From Sulfurospirillum sp. UBA2217 (GTDB lineage Bacteria; Campylobacterota; Campylobacteria; Campylobacterales; Sulfurospirillaceae): a stretch of DNA of 64,000 bases. The stretch's first letter is position 1. The number at the start of each line of letters is the position of its first letter. The stretch covers positions 124,001-188,000 of the forward strand of contig DCUJ01000009.1 of NCBI GenBank assembly GCA_002328495.1, in the 5' to 3' direction. A program made the translations under genes and the position numbers. Shown in pieces: positions 41,747-51,073 of this stretch. The notes under the pieces were generated by a model, which worked only from the letters and a program-made list of their open reading frames with translations, was not told the origin of the DNA and made no database searches.

Positions 41747-44356
41747 GTGGTACATAAAAATTATATTGTCAATTTAGGTGTTTTAATCGCTGTTTTTGTG
41801 GTTGGGTTTTTTTCATTGATGGGATTGCATCTTTATTTCGATGAATTTATCGAAGAAAAGTACGATGCAACCATACGCAATGAACAAGTCCGCTACCGCA
41901 TCGGAGAGCATATTATCGCACACATTAGCGCTGTGGAATCACATTACTACAAACTGGCAACGTTAGGTGCTCAAACGGGCATTGAGCGCATCCGTAGAGA
42001 TATCTTCCAAGAGACACATGCCATTCGTAAACTCTTGGGTGTGTTACACAATGGCGGAAGTGTTGAAGTTCAAGTAGGGCTCAATTTACCCGACATTGAT
42101 GCAATTAAAGAGGTTTTAACCTACCAGCGCGCCAACAACAAACAATTAAGTATGGAATTTATCGACCTTATTCCTAAAATTGCTTCACTTGAAACCAAAG
42201 TGGATGAATTGGCACGTTTTATTGAAGCGCGTGAATCGAAGGTTGATGGACACCAAACCGAACAAGAGATTGTTATTTTTCTCAAACAACTTCCGACACA
42301 TTTTATTCGGATGAAAGAAAATGCGGGTCGTTTATTGTATGAGAGTCGCGAAGAGATGTTGGCAGTTAAAAAGCAGAGTGAGGAAGAGCAACGTTTTTAT
42401 ATGATATGGCAGTACATCATCACCTTTTCGGTTATGGGATTAATTGTTGTTTTGGGTGGTTTCTTAGCCAGAGGCATTTTGAAGACCAATAAAAACTTGC
42501 TTCAAAGCAATGAACACGCCAAAAGCCTTGCCATCAAAGCCCAAATGGCAGACCATGCCAAATCACAGTTCTTAGCCAATATGAGTCATGAAATACGAAC
42601 CCCACTCAATGGCATCATCGGGTTTTCCAATATTTTGACTCAAAGTGCCATCACGCCTCAAAATAGGGAGTATGCGCGTATTATTTATGAAAATTCGCAC
42701 GCTTTGTTGGATATCATCAATGATATTTTAGACCTCTCCAAAGTGGAGCAAGGCTCCATTGAATTGGTTAAAGAGCCTTTTGAGCTGATGGAAATCATGG
42801 AGCGTGTTGTCGAACTTTTCGCCATTAAAGCTAAAGAAAAATCCATACGATTTTACTTTTACGCGTCCCCAACGATTCCTGAACTTTTGGTGGGAGACGC
42901 CGTACGCCTTCGCCAAGTGATCTCCAATCTTATCGGCAATGCCATTAAATTTACACCCAATGGAGGGAAAGTCAATTTTGAAATCAGGCAACGCGAGATA
43001 ACGGACGAATCCATCACTCTACGGTTCAGTATTCAAGACAGTGGTATTGGCATACAGCAGGAACAGAAAAAAAAGATTTTTGAACCTTTTACGCAAGCGG
43101 ATGAGGGTATTTCTCGTAAGTTTGGGGGGACAGGTTTAGGACTTTCTATCTCTTGGGATATTATCCAAAAGATGGGTTCACGTATTGAATTGGACAGTGA
43201 ATTGGGGTGTGGTAGTACATTTTTCTTTGATGTCACCTTGCCCATAGGCGAGTGTGTTTTACACCCTTCTAAAAAAGAGTTTCCCCACCGTTTTGCCATT
43301 CTTGGTAAACCCTCTGAGATGCCAGAATTGCTTGAAGTGTTGCAAGCGTATTTATACAAATGGGGACATTTAAAAGCATGGAATTCTAAAGAAGAGGTCG
43401 AAGCACTCTTCTTTTACATAGGAACTGAAGGGATAGAAGCAACACTAAAAGCTTACAAACAGCACTTTCCTCAAACGATTATTATTGGTCTTAGGGATGA
43501 TTGTGTGAGTGAATTGCCTTTAGTTTTGGAGCCTTTGGTGGATCAGCTTTTAGAATGCCCCTTGTATGGTTCTAAGATTTTTAATGCCATTGTCTCACTG
43601 TTTAAAGAAGAGGTACATACCCTTGCCGATGAAATACTCATAGCCCCTCTTAATAAACACGTGCTTGTTGCAGAAGACAATCCTACCAATCGTCATCTTA
43701 TGCAGGTCTATTTGAATAAATTAGGGGTTACATGTAAGATGGCGGAAAACGGTCAAGAGGCGGTTGCTCTGTTCCAACAAGAAGCTTTTGATGCGGTACT
43801 CATGGACATCAATATGCCCATCATGGATGGGATGGTCGCAACACAAGCGATTTTAGAGTATGAAAAAGAAACACAAGGTATGCACGTTCCTATCATGGCA
43901 CTCACCGCCAATACCCTCAAAGGCGATAAAGAGCGTTATGTTGCGATGGGGATGGATGGGCATCTTTCTAAGCCTGTTGATTTTAGCGAATTGCGTTTGT
44001 TTTTAGAATCCTTACATGCCCTTAGCCCTGAAGAGAGTCAAGCACCTATGGCGGAGAAACAGATGCTTGATAAAGAAGGAATTGCTCAAAAAATGGGTTT
44101 AGATACGATGACGGTTGAGATGATTTTGGATAATTTTTTCTTGACGTTGGAGGATGATTTACACACACTCGAAGAGGCATGTGCATCAAAAAATGCAGAA
44201 GCCATACGTCAAAGGGCTCACTATCTCAAGGGTGCTTGCGCCAACCTTTATCTTGAAGAAGCCGCGACATTGTTGGCAGAAATAGAAAATCAACCTTTAG
44301 AAAACGCAAGCAAAGTGAGCCGTGTGCGTGCTTACTTTGAGACCATTGCTAGATAA
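41747..44356 (+). CDS. Hybrid sensor histidine kinase (HK-REC-Hpt)
   Basis: 869 aa. TM1 (about residues 9-29), a helical periplasmic sensor of about 180 residues, TM2 near 222-243, HisKA with phospho-His in FLANMSHEIRTPLNG (about residue 281), ATPase (NAIKFTPNGG; GGTGLGLSI), receiver (VLMDINMPIMDG near 686) and C-terminal Hpt (RAHYLKGACANL, His near 825). A full internal phosphorelay. GTG start with AGGA 6 nt upstream. Output is probably the HD-GYP regulator two genes upstream, input probably the lipoprotein between them. Confidence 0.92.
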   Translation: MVHKNYIVNLGVLIAVFVVGFFSLMGLHLYFDEFIEEKYDATIRNEQVRYRIGEHIIAHISAVESHYYKLATLGAQTGIERIRRDIFQETHAIRKLLGVLHNGGSVEVQVGLNLPDIDAIKEVLTYQRANNKQLSMEFIDLIPKIASLETKVDELARFIEARESKVDGHQTEQEIVIFLKQLPTHFIRMKENAGRLLYESREEMLAVKKQSEEEQRFYMIWQYIITFSVMGLIVVLGGFLARGILKTNKNLLQSNEHAKSLAIKAQMADHAKSQFLANMSHEIRTPLNGIIGFSNILTQSAITPQNREYARIIYENSHALLDIINDILDLSKVEQGSIELVKEPFELMEIMERVVELFAIKAKEKSIRFYFYASPTIPELLVGDAVRLRQVISNLIGNAIKFTPNGGKVNFEIRQREITDESITLRFSIQDSGIGIQQEQKKKIFEPFTQADEGISRKFGGTGLGLSISWDIIQKMGSRIELDSELGCGSTFFFDVTLPIGECVLHPSKKEFPHRFAILGKPSEMPELLEVLQAYLYKWGHLKAWNSKEEVEALFFYIGTEGIEATLKAYKQHFPQTIIIGLRDDCVSELPLVLEPLVDQLLECPLYGSKIFNAIVSLFKEEVHTLADEILIAPLNKHVLVAEDNPTNRHLMQVYLNKLGVTCKMAENGQEAVALFQQEAFDAVLMDINMPIMDGMVATQAILEYEKETQGMHVPIMALTANTLKGDKERYVAMGMDGHLSKPVDFSELRLFLESLHALSPEESQAPMAEKQMLDKEGIAQKMGLDTMTVEMILDNFFLTLEDDLHTLEEACASKNAEAIRQRAHYLKGACANLYLEEAATLLAEIENQPLENASKVSRVRAYFETIAR

Positions 44357-44457
44357 ATGAGCAAAACACTGAGAACTTTAGAAACAATATCGTTATATCT
44401 TTTACTTGCAAGACGGTTTTTTGATATAAAATAAGGTTTTTTCGTCATAGAGTGTGT

Positions 44458-44463
44458 TACAAT
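44458..44463 (+). promoter_or_regulatory. -10 box before the PAS-chemoreceptor pair
   Basis: TACAAT preceded by GTGTGT (extended -10 character) lies 38 bp before the PAS gene. A second AT-rich candidate, GATATAAAAT, sits about 30 bp further upstream. No hairpin separates it from the kinase gene, so some read-through may occur. Confidence 0.45.
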
Positions 44464-44501
44464 CAACACATAAAGTGTGTTTCAACGTTACAGGAGTACC
44501 T

Positions 44502-44900
44502 ATGCAATTCAACAATAATGAGATACTTTTAGATGAAAAGTCTATGTTGGTATCTGAAACAGATGCCAAAGGCGTGATTGTGTATGCGGATGAATCTTTT
44601 GTCAAGTACTCAGAGTATTCGCTGGATGAACTGATTGGAAAAAATCACAATATTATTCGTCATTCTGATATGCCTCGTGCAGCCTTTAAAGAGCTTTGGA
44701 GTACGGTAAAAAGTGGTAACGTATGGCAAGGATTTGTGAAAAATCGTACTAAAAGCGGAAAATTTTATTGGGTATATGCCACGATATTTCCTTTTGGAAA
44801 AGACCATTACCTCTCTGTTCGTAAAATGGCAACGAAAGAGGAGATTGCAAAATACGAAACACTCTATCAACAGATGCGTTTAGGAGAGAGGGCATTATGA
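44502..44900 (+). CDS. PAS-domain protein, Aer/CetB-like energy-taxis sensor
   Basis: 132 aa, almost entirely one PAS domain (VSETDAKGVIVYADESFVKYS; GKNHNIIRHSDMP; WQGFVKNRTKSGKFYWVYA). The pattern NIIRHSDMPRAAF is characteristic of the Aer/CetB group that binds FAD and senses redox state. Start at ATG 44502 with GGAG upstream. It overlaps the next chemoreceptor by 4 bp, matching the CetB/CetA bipartite energy-taxis pair of Campylobacter, where PAS and signalling modules are separate proteins. FAD binding is inferred. Confidence 0.85.
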   Translation: MQFNNNEILLDEKSMLVSETDAKGVIVYADESFVKYSEYSLDELIGKNHNIIRHSDMPRAAFKELWSTVKSGNVWQGFVKNRTKSGKFYWVYATIFPFGKDHYLSVRKMATKEEIAKYETLYQQMRLGERAL

Positions 44901-46606
44901 AGCATTTAAGCATTCAATTTAAAATTACAGCACTTTTGTTTGCCTCACTCATTTTAAGTGCGATTATCTCAACAAGTGTGGTGGTATTTTTATCGCAAAG
45001 TGATGCACAAAACCGTTTAGAAAATATGCGAAAACTCATGGAAAATGAAAAAATCAATGCGTTAAGTGAAAAAGTAGAGATTGGTAAAAAAATCATTATC
45101 TCTTTTTATGAGCGTGCCCAAACAGAGATAGCAGAGGGTAGTAGCAAAGAAGAAGCGACCAAAAGCAATCAAGCCAAAGCCAAAGATGCCATTAAAAAGA
45201 TTCGTTTTGGGAGTGATGGTTACTTTTGGATTAATGATTTTACACCACGCATGGTAATGCATCCGACCAATCCAGCCTTAGAGGGGAAAGATTTGTCTCA
45301 AGCCAAAGACCCCAACGGTAAGTTTTTATTCAATGAATTTGTCAAAGTAGCGCGCAACGAGGGAAGAGGCGTCGTGGACTACATGTGGCCCAAACCTGGA
45401 TTTGAAAAGCCACAACCTAAAATTTCTTACGTCGAAGCATTTAAAGAGTGGGATTGGATTATAGGAACAGGCATTTATGCCGATGATATCGACGCGCTTT
45501 TAGCTAAAGAGAAGATAAAATCTGATGAAGCCATCAATGCATTGGTTTTAAACAATGGTCTTATTTCTGTCGTGATTGTTCTTTTGTTCGCTATCGTATC
45601 TATTTTGGTGAGCAAGCGCCTTATTGGGGATCGTATGGTGAAACTAAAAGGTTACATTGAAGATTTTGGTTTGTACGTTACGAACAAAAAAAACTTAATA
45701 GATTACCGACTTAAAGATGATGCCACGGATGAGATAGGTTCAACCATTGCCGTTATTGATAAAACCTTTAAAGAGTTTGAAGCGTTACGTTTGGATGATA
45801 TACGGGTTGTAGGAGAAGTACTCATTATTTGTTCTAAAATGTCCAATGGCTATATGAATAATAAAACCTCTTATGTCTCAAGCAATTTTCTTACCAATCG
45901 TCTTTCTCATGAAATTGATGCGATGATTGCAAAGGTGAATGAAGTGATACACGCGACACTGCTTTCACTTAAAAATTTTCAAGAAGGCGATTTCACGCAT
46001 CCTATTGGTATTCAAACGCAAGGTGAACTCAAGGGGCTTGTGGAGGGCGTTAATGCTTTGGGTGCTTCTCTTGCATCGATGATACGGGAAAACAGTCATC
46101 AAAGTGAAGCAATTCATCAAAATGCCAAACGACTCTCTGAATCGATTACGACCATTAAAAATGAGCCTTTAAAAGATTTGGGAACAATCGTACGCGATAC
46201 CACGATGTCGATGCAAGGTATGGGGCAGACCCAACAACATCTTGCCGATACCCTAAATACGCTCACCCAAAATGCGAGAGAAGCCAATGATATTTTAAAC
46301 ATCATTGGTGATATCGCCGATCAAACTAATCTTTTAGCACTCAATGCAGCCATCGAAGCAGCACGCGCTGGAGAGCATGGACGTGGGTTTGCTGTTGTAG
46401 CGGATAATATTCGTGAACTGGCCGACAAGACAAGCAAGTCACTCGCCCAAATCAAAGCCACTATCGGGCTTATCGTCAACAGCATTGTGGACAGTTCAGG
46501 GAAAATGAGTGCCAATGCCAAAGAGATGCACGAACTCACCCATGATGTGGAAACCATTCAAGAAAAGACCTCAGACATTGTGGCGATTATGGATAAGCTA
46601 AATTAG
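44897..46606 (+). CDS. Methyl-accepting chemotaxis protein with Cache sensor
   Basis: 569 aa. TM1 (residues about 10-31), a single Cache_2 periplasmic domain (GSDGYFWINDF; HPTNPALEGKDLSQAKD; EWDWIIGTGIYADDID, about 90-190), TM2 near 213-234, linker/HAMP-like region and signalling hairpin IADQTNLLALNAAIEAARAG near 474-493. The preceding PAS gene is translationally coupled, so the receptor may integrate a periplasmic small molecule and cytoplasmic redox state. Ligand not deducible; Cache_2 receptors often bind short organic acids. Confidence 0.93.
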   Translation: MKHLSIQFKITALLFASLILSAIISTSVVVFLSQSDAQNRLENMRKLMENEKINALSEKVEIGKKIIISFYERAQTEIAEGSSKEEATKSNQAKAKDAIKKIRFGSDGYFWINDFTPRMVMHPTNPALEGKDLSQAKDPNGKFLFNEFVKVARNEGRGVVDYMWPKPGFEKPQPKISYVEAFKEWDWIIGTGIYADDIDALLAKEKIKSDEAINALVLNNGLISVVIVLLFAIVSILVSKRLIGDRMVKLKGYIEDFGLYVTNKKNLIDYRLKDDATDEIGSTIAVIDKTFKEFEALRLDDIRVVGEVLIICSKMSNGYMNNKTSYVSSNFLTNRLSHEIDAMIAKVNEVIHATLLSLKNFQEGDFTHPIGIQTQGELKGLVEGVNALGASLASMIRENSHQSEAIHQNAKRLSESITTIKNEPLKDLGTIVRDTTMSMQGMGQTQQHLADTLNTLTQNAREANDILNIIGDIADQTNLLALNAAIEAARAGEHGRGFAVVADNIRELADKTSKSLAQIKATIGLIVNSIVDSSGKMSANAKEMHELTHDVETIQEKTSDIVAIMDKLN

Positions 46607-46671
46607 AGTGAAGGCATCCAAGATGTATGGGCTTTGCACCAAAAAAACTTAGTATAAATAGGAAAAATTCT

Positions 46672-46705
46672 CTTTACATGTAAGGAAAAATCCTTACATG
46701 TAAAG
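46672..46705. terminator. Hairpin with two exact TTACATGTAA arms before dnaE
   Basis: CTTTACATGTAAGGA and its perfect complement surround an AAAA loop: a 15-bp stem with one full motif in each arm (46674, 46694). No T-run follows. It separates the chemoreceptor from dnaE and is the cleanest example of a motif inverted pair in the window. Confidence 0.7.
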
Positions 46706-46759
46706 CCTCTTGAAGCCTCTTTTAGGTAGACTATTTAAAATCAAATTAATTGAGACAGC

Positions 46760-49700
46760 ATGAGCGATACAACCTACACCCACTTGCATTTACACACCGA
46801 ATACTCCCTTTTAGATGGCGCTAACAAGATAGGAAAACTGGCTAAAAAACTCAAATCCCAAGGGGTCAAAGCCGTAGCAATGACCGATCATGGCAACATG
46901 TTTGGGGCGATTGATTTTTACAAAACCATGAAAAAAGAGGGCATTAAGCCCATTATTGGGATGGAAGCTTATTTGCACAATAGCGATGATTTGAGCGATA
47001 AAACCAATAAGCAACGCTTTCACCTCTGTTTGTATGCTAAAAATGAAATCGGCTATAAAAATCTCATGTACCTCTCATCGATGAGTTATATTAACGGGTT
47101 TTACTACTATCCGCGTATCAATAAAAAACTTCTGCGAGAACACGCTGAAGGCTTGGTGTGTTCGGGGGCATGTTTGCAAGGCGAAGTGAATTGGCACCTC
47201 AATCTCAATAACAAAAAAAATGTCCAATTTGGTGCACGAGGCTATGAGCGAGCCAAAGAAATTGCTTTAGAATACCAAGCGATTTTTGGCGAAGATTTTT
47301 ACCTTGAAATTATGCGCCATGGTATCAGCGATCAGCTTTTTATCGATGATGATATCTTGCGTATTGCCAAAGAGACAGGCATTAAAGTCATTGCGACCAA
47401 CGATACGCACTACACGGAACAAGACAACGCCGAAGCGCACGAGGCGTTTATGTGTATCGCGATGAACAAAGAGTTTGATGACCCCACGCGCCTTCGCCAC
47501 TCTGTGCATGAATTTTACGTCAAATCACCCTCACAAATGGCAGAACTCTTTGCCGATATTCCCGAAGCACTTAGCAATGTTCAAGAGATTGTGGATAAAT
47601 GCAACTTAGAAATTCCCCTTGGCAATCCCACCCCTCCAAAATTTAAATTTACCCAAGAGTATGCCATTCGTGATGGGCTGAGCTTTGACAATGACAATGA
47701 CTATTTTGCCTACCAGTGTCGCGCAGGGCTTGAAAAACGACTGTTACATGTAAGGTCTGAACTCCACCAAGAGTACCGTGACAGATTGGAGCGTGAAATC
47801 AAAATCATCTGTGATATGAAGTTTCCAGGCTACATGCTCATCGTTTGGGATTTTATCCGTGAAGCCAAAGAAAGAGGTGTACCTGTAGGCCCAGGACGAG
47901 GTTCGGCGGCGGGAAGTTTGGTGGCATACAGCCTTCAAATCACCGACATTGACCCCATGCCTTATAATTTGCTGTTTGAGCGATTTTTGAACCCAGAACG
48001 TGTGAGCATGCCCGATATTGATATCGACTTTTGTCAAAGCAGACGAGGGGAGATTATCGACTATGTCGTTGAAAAATACGGACGTTACAATGTCGCACAA
48101 GTCATCACCTTTGGTAAACTTTTAGCCAAGGGAGTGATTCGTGACGTAGCGCGTGTTTTAGCGATTCCCTATGCAGAAGCCGATGCGATGGCAAAACTGA
48201 TTCCTGATGAACTGGGCATTACGCTGAGTGGCAAAGGGGTTGAGGGCGAAGAGGGGTATAAACCTGGAGCGTACCAAAAAGAGCCCAAGCTTCGAGAATT
48301 GGTTGAAAGTGACCCAAGGATGCAGCGGGTGTGGAAGTTTGCCCTCGCCTTAGAGGGGTTAAATCGAAATTCAGGGATGCACGCAGCAGGTGTGGTGATT
48401 AGCGATGAAGAGTTGTGGCACAAAACCCCTTTGTATCAGCCCTCTGGTGAGACGCATTTGGTGACGCAGTATTCGCTGAACTTTCTTGAAGATGTGGATT
48501 TGATTAAGTTCGACTTTTTAGGACTTAAGACACTCACCGTCATTGACAATGCCCTTAAACTCATCAAAATACGCTACAACAAAGAGATTAATTTTAATAC
48601 CCTTGACATGAACGATGCTAAAGTGTATGAACTCATTCAAAGCGGGCATACGATAGGCTTGTTCCAAATCGAATCCAGTGGTATGCAGTCTTTGAACGAA
48701 AAGCTAAAGCCGAGCACCTTTGAAGATTTGATTGCGGTCTTGGCTCTGTATCGCCCAGGGCCTATGGAGTCTGGCATGTTGGATGATTTTATTGATAGAA
48801 AGCATGGGCGCAAAGAGATTAATTACTTTTTTGATGAGTTTACCGAACCTCTGCGTCCTATTTTGGAGCCAACGTATGGGGTGATTGTCTATCAAGAACA
48901 AGTGATGCAAATCGTACAAACCATTGGTGGCTTTAGCTTGGGTGAATCAGATATCATCCGTCGGGCGATGGGTAAGAAAAAAGCCGATGAAATGGCTAAG
49001 TACAACAAAGAATTTAGTGAACGTGCCGTTGGTCTTGGGTACAAGTACGAAAATGCCTCCACGCTGTTTGATTTGATTGAAAAATTTGCAGGGTATGGTT
49101 TTAACAAATCGCACTCGGCCGCATACGCGATGATCACCTTTCAGACTGCTTATTTGAAATGCTACTACGCGCCTGAATTTATGGCAGCCCTTTTAACCTC
49201 AGAACAAGACAATACCGATAAAGTAGTTAAATACATCGATGAGGTCAAGCGCCTTGGTATCACTCTTTTGCCTCCTTCCATTCAAAACAGCCTTGTGGAG
49301 TTTAGTGCATTTGAAGATGAAGCGGGGCAAGAGGCAATTTTGTTTGGTTTGGGGGCTATTAAGGGCGTTGGGAATGCCGCCATTAGTAAGATTTTAGAAG
49401 CACGTATTGAGAAACCATTTGTTGATATGAGTGATTTTATCTCACGCATTGACAGTTCTAAAGTCAATAAAAAGGTCATCGAATCGTTCATCAAATCGGG
49501 AAGTTTTGATGCCTTTGGGTACAGCAGACGCGCTTTGCTTGAGAGTATCGATGCCATTATTGATGCAGGGGCTGAATGTTCTAGGGCAAAAAAAATGGCA
49601 GAAAACTCACTGTTTGGTGACAATGAAGAGATGACAACGGTGAGTGTCACCATCCCAATGCTCAGTGAATACGATAACAAACGCATGCTAGAACTCGAAA

Positions 49701-50305
49701 AAGAGACCATTGGTTTTTACATCTCAGGTCATCCTTTAGATGCCTTTAGGGCTGAAATTGATGGAATGAACTATACCCTTTCCAGTGAAAAAGACCAAAT
49801 CGAAGACGGTTCCAAAGCTTTATTTATCGGAAAAGTAGAGGGGATAACGGAGAAAATCAGTAAAAAAGGAAACAAATTTGGCATCATCTCTTTGATGGAT
49901 TTTCATGGCAGTATGGAATTAACCGTCTTTGAAAAACAACTCGACATGCTCTCCAAAATGGATTTGGAAAAACCGCTTTGTTTTAAAGTGGATGTCACCA
50001 ATGATGGGCAAGCCACCAAAATGCGTGTGATGAAAATCATGGATTTGGATGAGGCAAAAAAAGAGAAAATCGAGACAAAAGTGATTGAAACACCAAGCCT
50101 ACCTAAAGTCTTAATGGTAGATCTTAGTGAAGATACATCACGCATTGAAGCACTCTATACGATGGTAAGAACGTGTTCTGGTAAAAGACCGTTACACCTT
50201 TTAATCCGCTCAAAACTTCAAAACATCTTGATAGAAACAAGCTTTTGTGTGGACGATAGCTTGGATGAGACTATCCGTGCATTAGGCTATGTAGAGGTGG
50301 TTTAA
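46760..50305 (+). CDS. dnaE: DNA polymerase III alpha subunit
   Basis: Replicative polymerase catalytic subunit, 1,181 aa, normal length. PHP domain at the start (YTHLHLHTEYSLLDGA; MTDHGNMFG), palm-domain carboxylates in MPDIDIDF near residues 417-424, GPGRGSAAGS, fingers (RRAMGKKKADEM near 735) and a C-terminal OB fold plus tau-binding region. No intein is visible. Not part of an operon; preceded by the motif hairpin. A TTACATGTAA copy (47744) is read LLHVRS. Confidence 0.97.
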   Translation: MSDTTYTHLHLHTEYSLLDGANKIGKLAKKLKSQGVKAVAMTDHGNMFGAIDFYKTMKKEGIKPIIGMEAYLHNSDDLSDKTNKQRFHLCLYAKNEIGYKNLMYLSSMSYINGFYYYPRINKKLLREHAEGLVCSGACLQGEVNWHLNLNNKKNVQFGARGYERAKEIALEYQAIFGEDFYLEIMRHGISDQLFIDDDILRIAKETGIKVIATNDTHYTEQDNAEAHEAFMCIAMNKEFDDPTRLRHSVHEFYVKSPSQMAELFADIPEALSNVQEIVDKCNLEIPLGNPTPPKFKFTQEYAIRDGLSFDNDNDYFAYQCRAGLEKRLLHVRSELHQEYRDRLEREIKIICDMKFPGYMLIVWDFIREAKERGVPVGPGRGSAAGSLVAYSLQITDIDPMPYNLLFERFLNPERVSMPDIDIDFCQSRRGEIIDYVVEKYGRYNVAQVITFGKLLAKGVIRDVARVLAIPYAEADAMAKLIPDELGITLSGKGVEGEEGYKPGAYQKEPKLRELVESDPRMQRVWKFALALEGLNRNSGMHAAGVVISDEELWHKTPLYQPSGETHLVTQYSLNFLEDVDLIKFDFLGLKTLTVIDNALKLIKIRYNKEINFNTLDMNDAKVYELIQSGHTIGLFQIESSGMQSLNEKLKPSTFEDLIAVLALYRPGPMESGMLDDFIDRKHGRKEINYFFDEFTEPLRPILEPTYGVIVYQEQVMQIVQTIGGFSLGESDIIRRAMGKKKADEMAKYNKEFSERAVGLGYKYENASTLFDLIEKFAGYGFNKSHSAAYAMITFQTAYLKCYYAPEFMAALLTSEQDNTDKVVKYIDEVKRLGITLLPPSIQNSLVEFSAFEDEAGQEAILFGLGAIKGVGNAAISKILEARIEKPFVDMSDFISRIDSSKVNKKVIESFIKSGSFDAFGYSRRALLESIDAIIDAGAECSRAKKMAENSLFGDNEEMTTVSVTIPMLSEYDNKRMLELEKETIGFYISGHPLDAFRAEIDGMNYTLSSEKDQIEDGSKALFIGKVEGITEKISKKGNKFGIISLMDFHGSMELTVFEKQLDMLSKMDLEKPLCFKVDVTNDGQATKMRVMKIMDLDEAKKEKIETKVIETPSLPKVLMVDLSEDTSRIEALYTMVRTCSGKRPLHLLIRSKLQNILIETSFCVDDSLDETIRALGYVEVV

Positions 50306-50313
50306 ACCTCTAC
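50291..50313. terminator. Possible bidirectional hairpin after dnaE
   Basis: GTAGAGG and CCTCTAC pair across a short AT-rich loop that holds the dnaE stop codon; it reaches the last codon of the convergent CBS gene. Short stem, so confidence is modest. Confidence 0.35.
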
Positions 50314-50708
50314 TCGTTCTCCTCAATACTTTCCAAAAAGAGGGTCAAAATATCCGTCATGGTTAAAATGCCCTCCAGTTCATTGCCGTCCACGACCAAG
50401 AGACGTTTGACATTATTTTTAACCATCAGCTGAGAGGCGTATTTTAAATCCAGTTGCTTTGAGACTTGAATAGCGGGTTTTGAGCAGATGTCATACACAC
50501 GCAACAGGTCAATATCGCCATCATTAGAGATAATCGAAAAGAGAATATTCTTATACGTCAAAAGCCCATACGCGTCACTGGGACGCAGTTTATCGACGAT
50601 GAGCGATTTGACTTTGGTTTTACGCATCAAGGTCAGGGCATCGCGCACGGGAGAGATGGGCGATACGATGGCAAGATTGTCTTTAATCATTACTTCAGAA
50701 ACTAACAT
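50310..50708 (-). CDS. CBS-domain protein
   Basis: 132 aa consisting of a tandem CBS pair (Bateman module): residues about 8-60 (NLAIVSPISPVRDALTLMRKTK) and 78-130 (RLLVVDGNELEGILTMTDILTL). Such modules bind adenosine nucleotides and regulate transporters or enzymes. It is last in the run flgS, DUF1538, PII-like, CBS, 11 bp after the PII-like stop, with AAAGGAG at the start. The context suggests nucleotide-dependent control of the DUF1538 membrane protein. Confidence 0.9.
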   Translation of the reverse strand: MLVSEVMIKDNLAIVSPISPVRDALTLMRKTKVKSLIVDKLRPSDAYGLLTYKNILFSIISNDGDIDLLRVYDICSKPAIQVSKQLDLKYASQLMVKNNVKRLLVVDGNELEGILTMTDILTLFLESIEENE

Positions 50709-50719
50709 TTTTTCTCCTT

Positions 50720-51073
50720 TTAAAGTACATCGAGTAATTCTTTTTCAAACAGTTCTACCTCCTCAGCTTCCATGCCTGAAAGATGGGTGATTGGAATGGT
50801 AAACAACAAGCCTTTGGCTTCGGCATGGTTGGAGAGGTGAAATTTTTTGCGTAATGCTTTAAAAACCAGCATGGTGAGGCGTTGGGGTAAAATAAAGAGT
50901 AACAAAGAGACATTTTCTTCCAGCGTTAAACCAAAAAAGACCTTTTTTTCTTTAAGCCCAATGGTTTTACCACTCAAAATGGTGACACTTCCCGCCCCAG
51001 CTTTTTTAGCGGTTTCGATAGCTACAGCTTCATCTTCATTGGGAACCATAGCGACTAAAATATTAAACTTCAT
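50720..51073 (-). CDS. PII-like regulatory protein
   Basis: 117 aa. The order of strands and helices (MKFNILVAMVPNEDEAVAIETAKKAGAGSVTILSG; KVFFGLTLEENVSLLLFILP; GLLFTIPITHLSGM) fits the ferredoxin-like trimeric PII fold, but the uridylylated T-loop tyrosine region of GlnB is absent. It overlaps the DUF1538 stop by 4 bp. PII-like proteins beside membrane proteins generally sense nucleotides and gate transport, as in SbtB-SbtA. Function here inferred from context. Confidence 0.75.
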   Translation of the reverse strand: MKFNILVAMVPNEDEAVAIETAKKAGAGSVTILSGKTIGLKEKKVFFGLTLEENVSLLLFILPQRLTMLVFKALRKKFHLSNHAEAKGLLFTIPITHLSGMEAEEVELFEKELLDVL

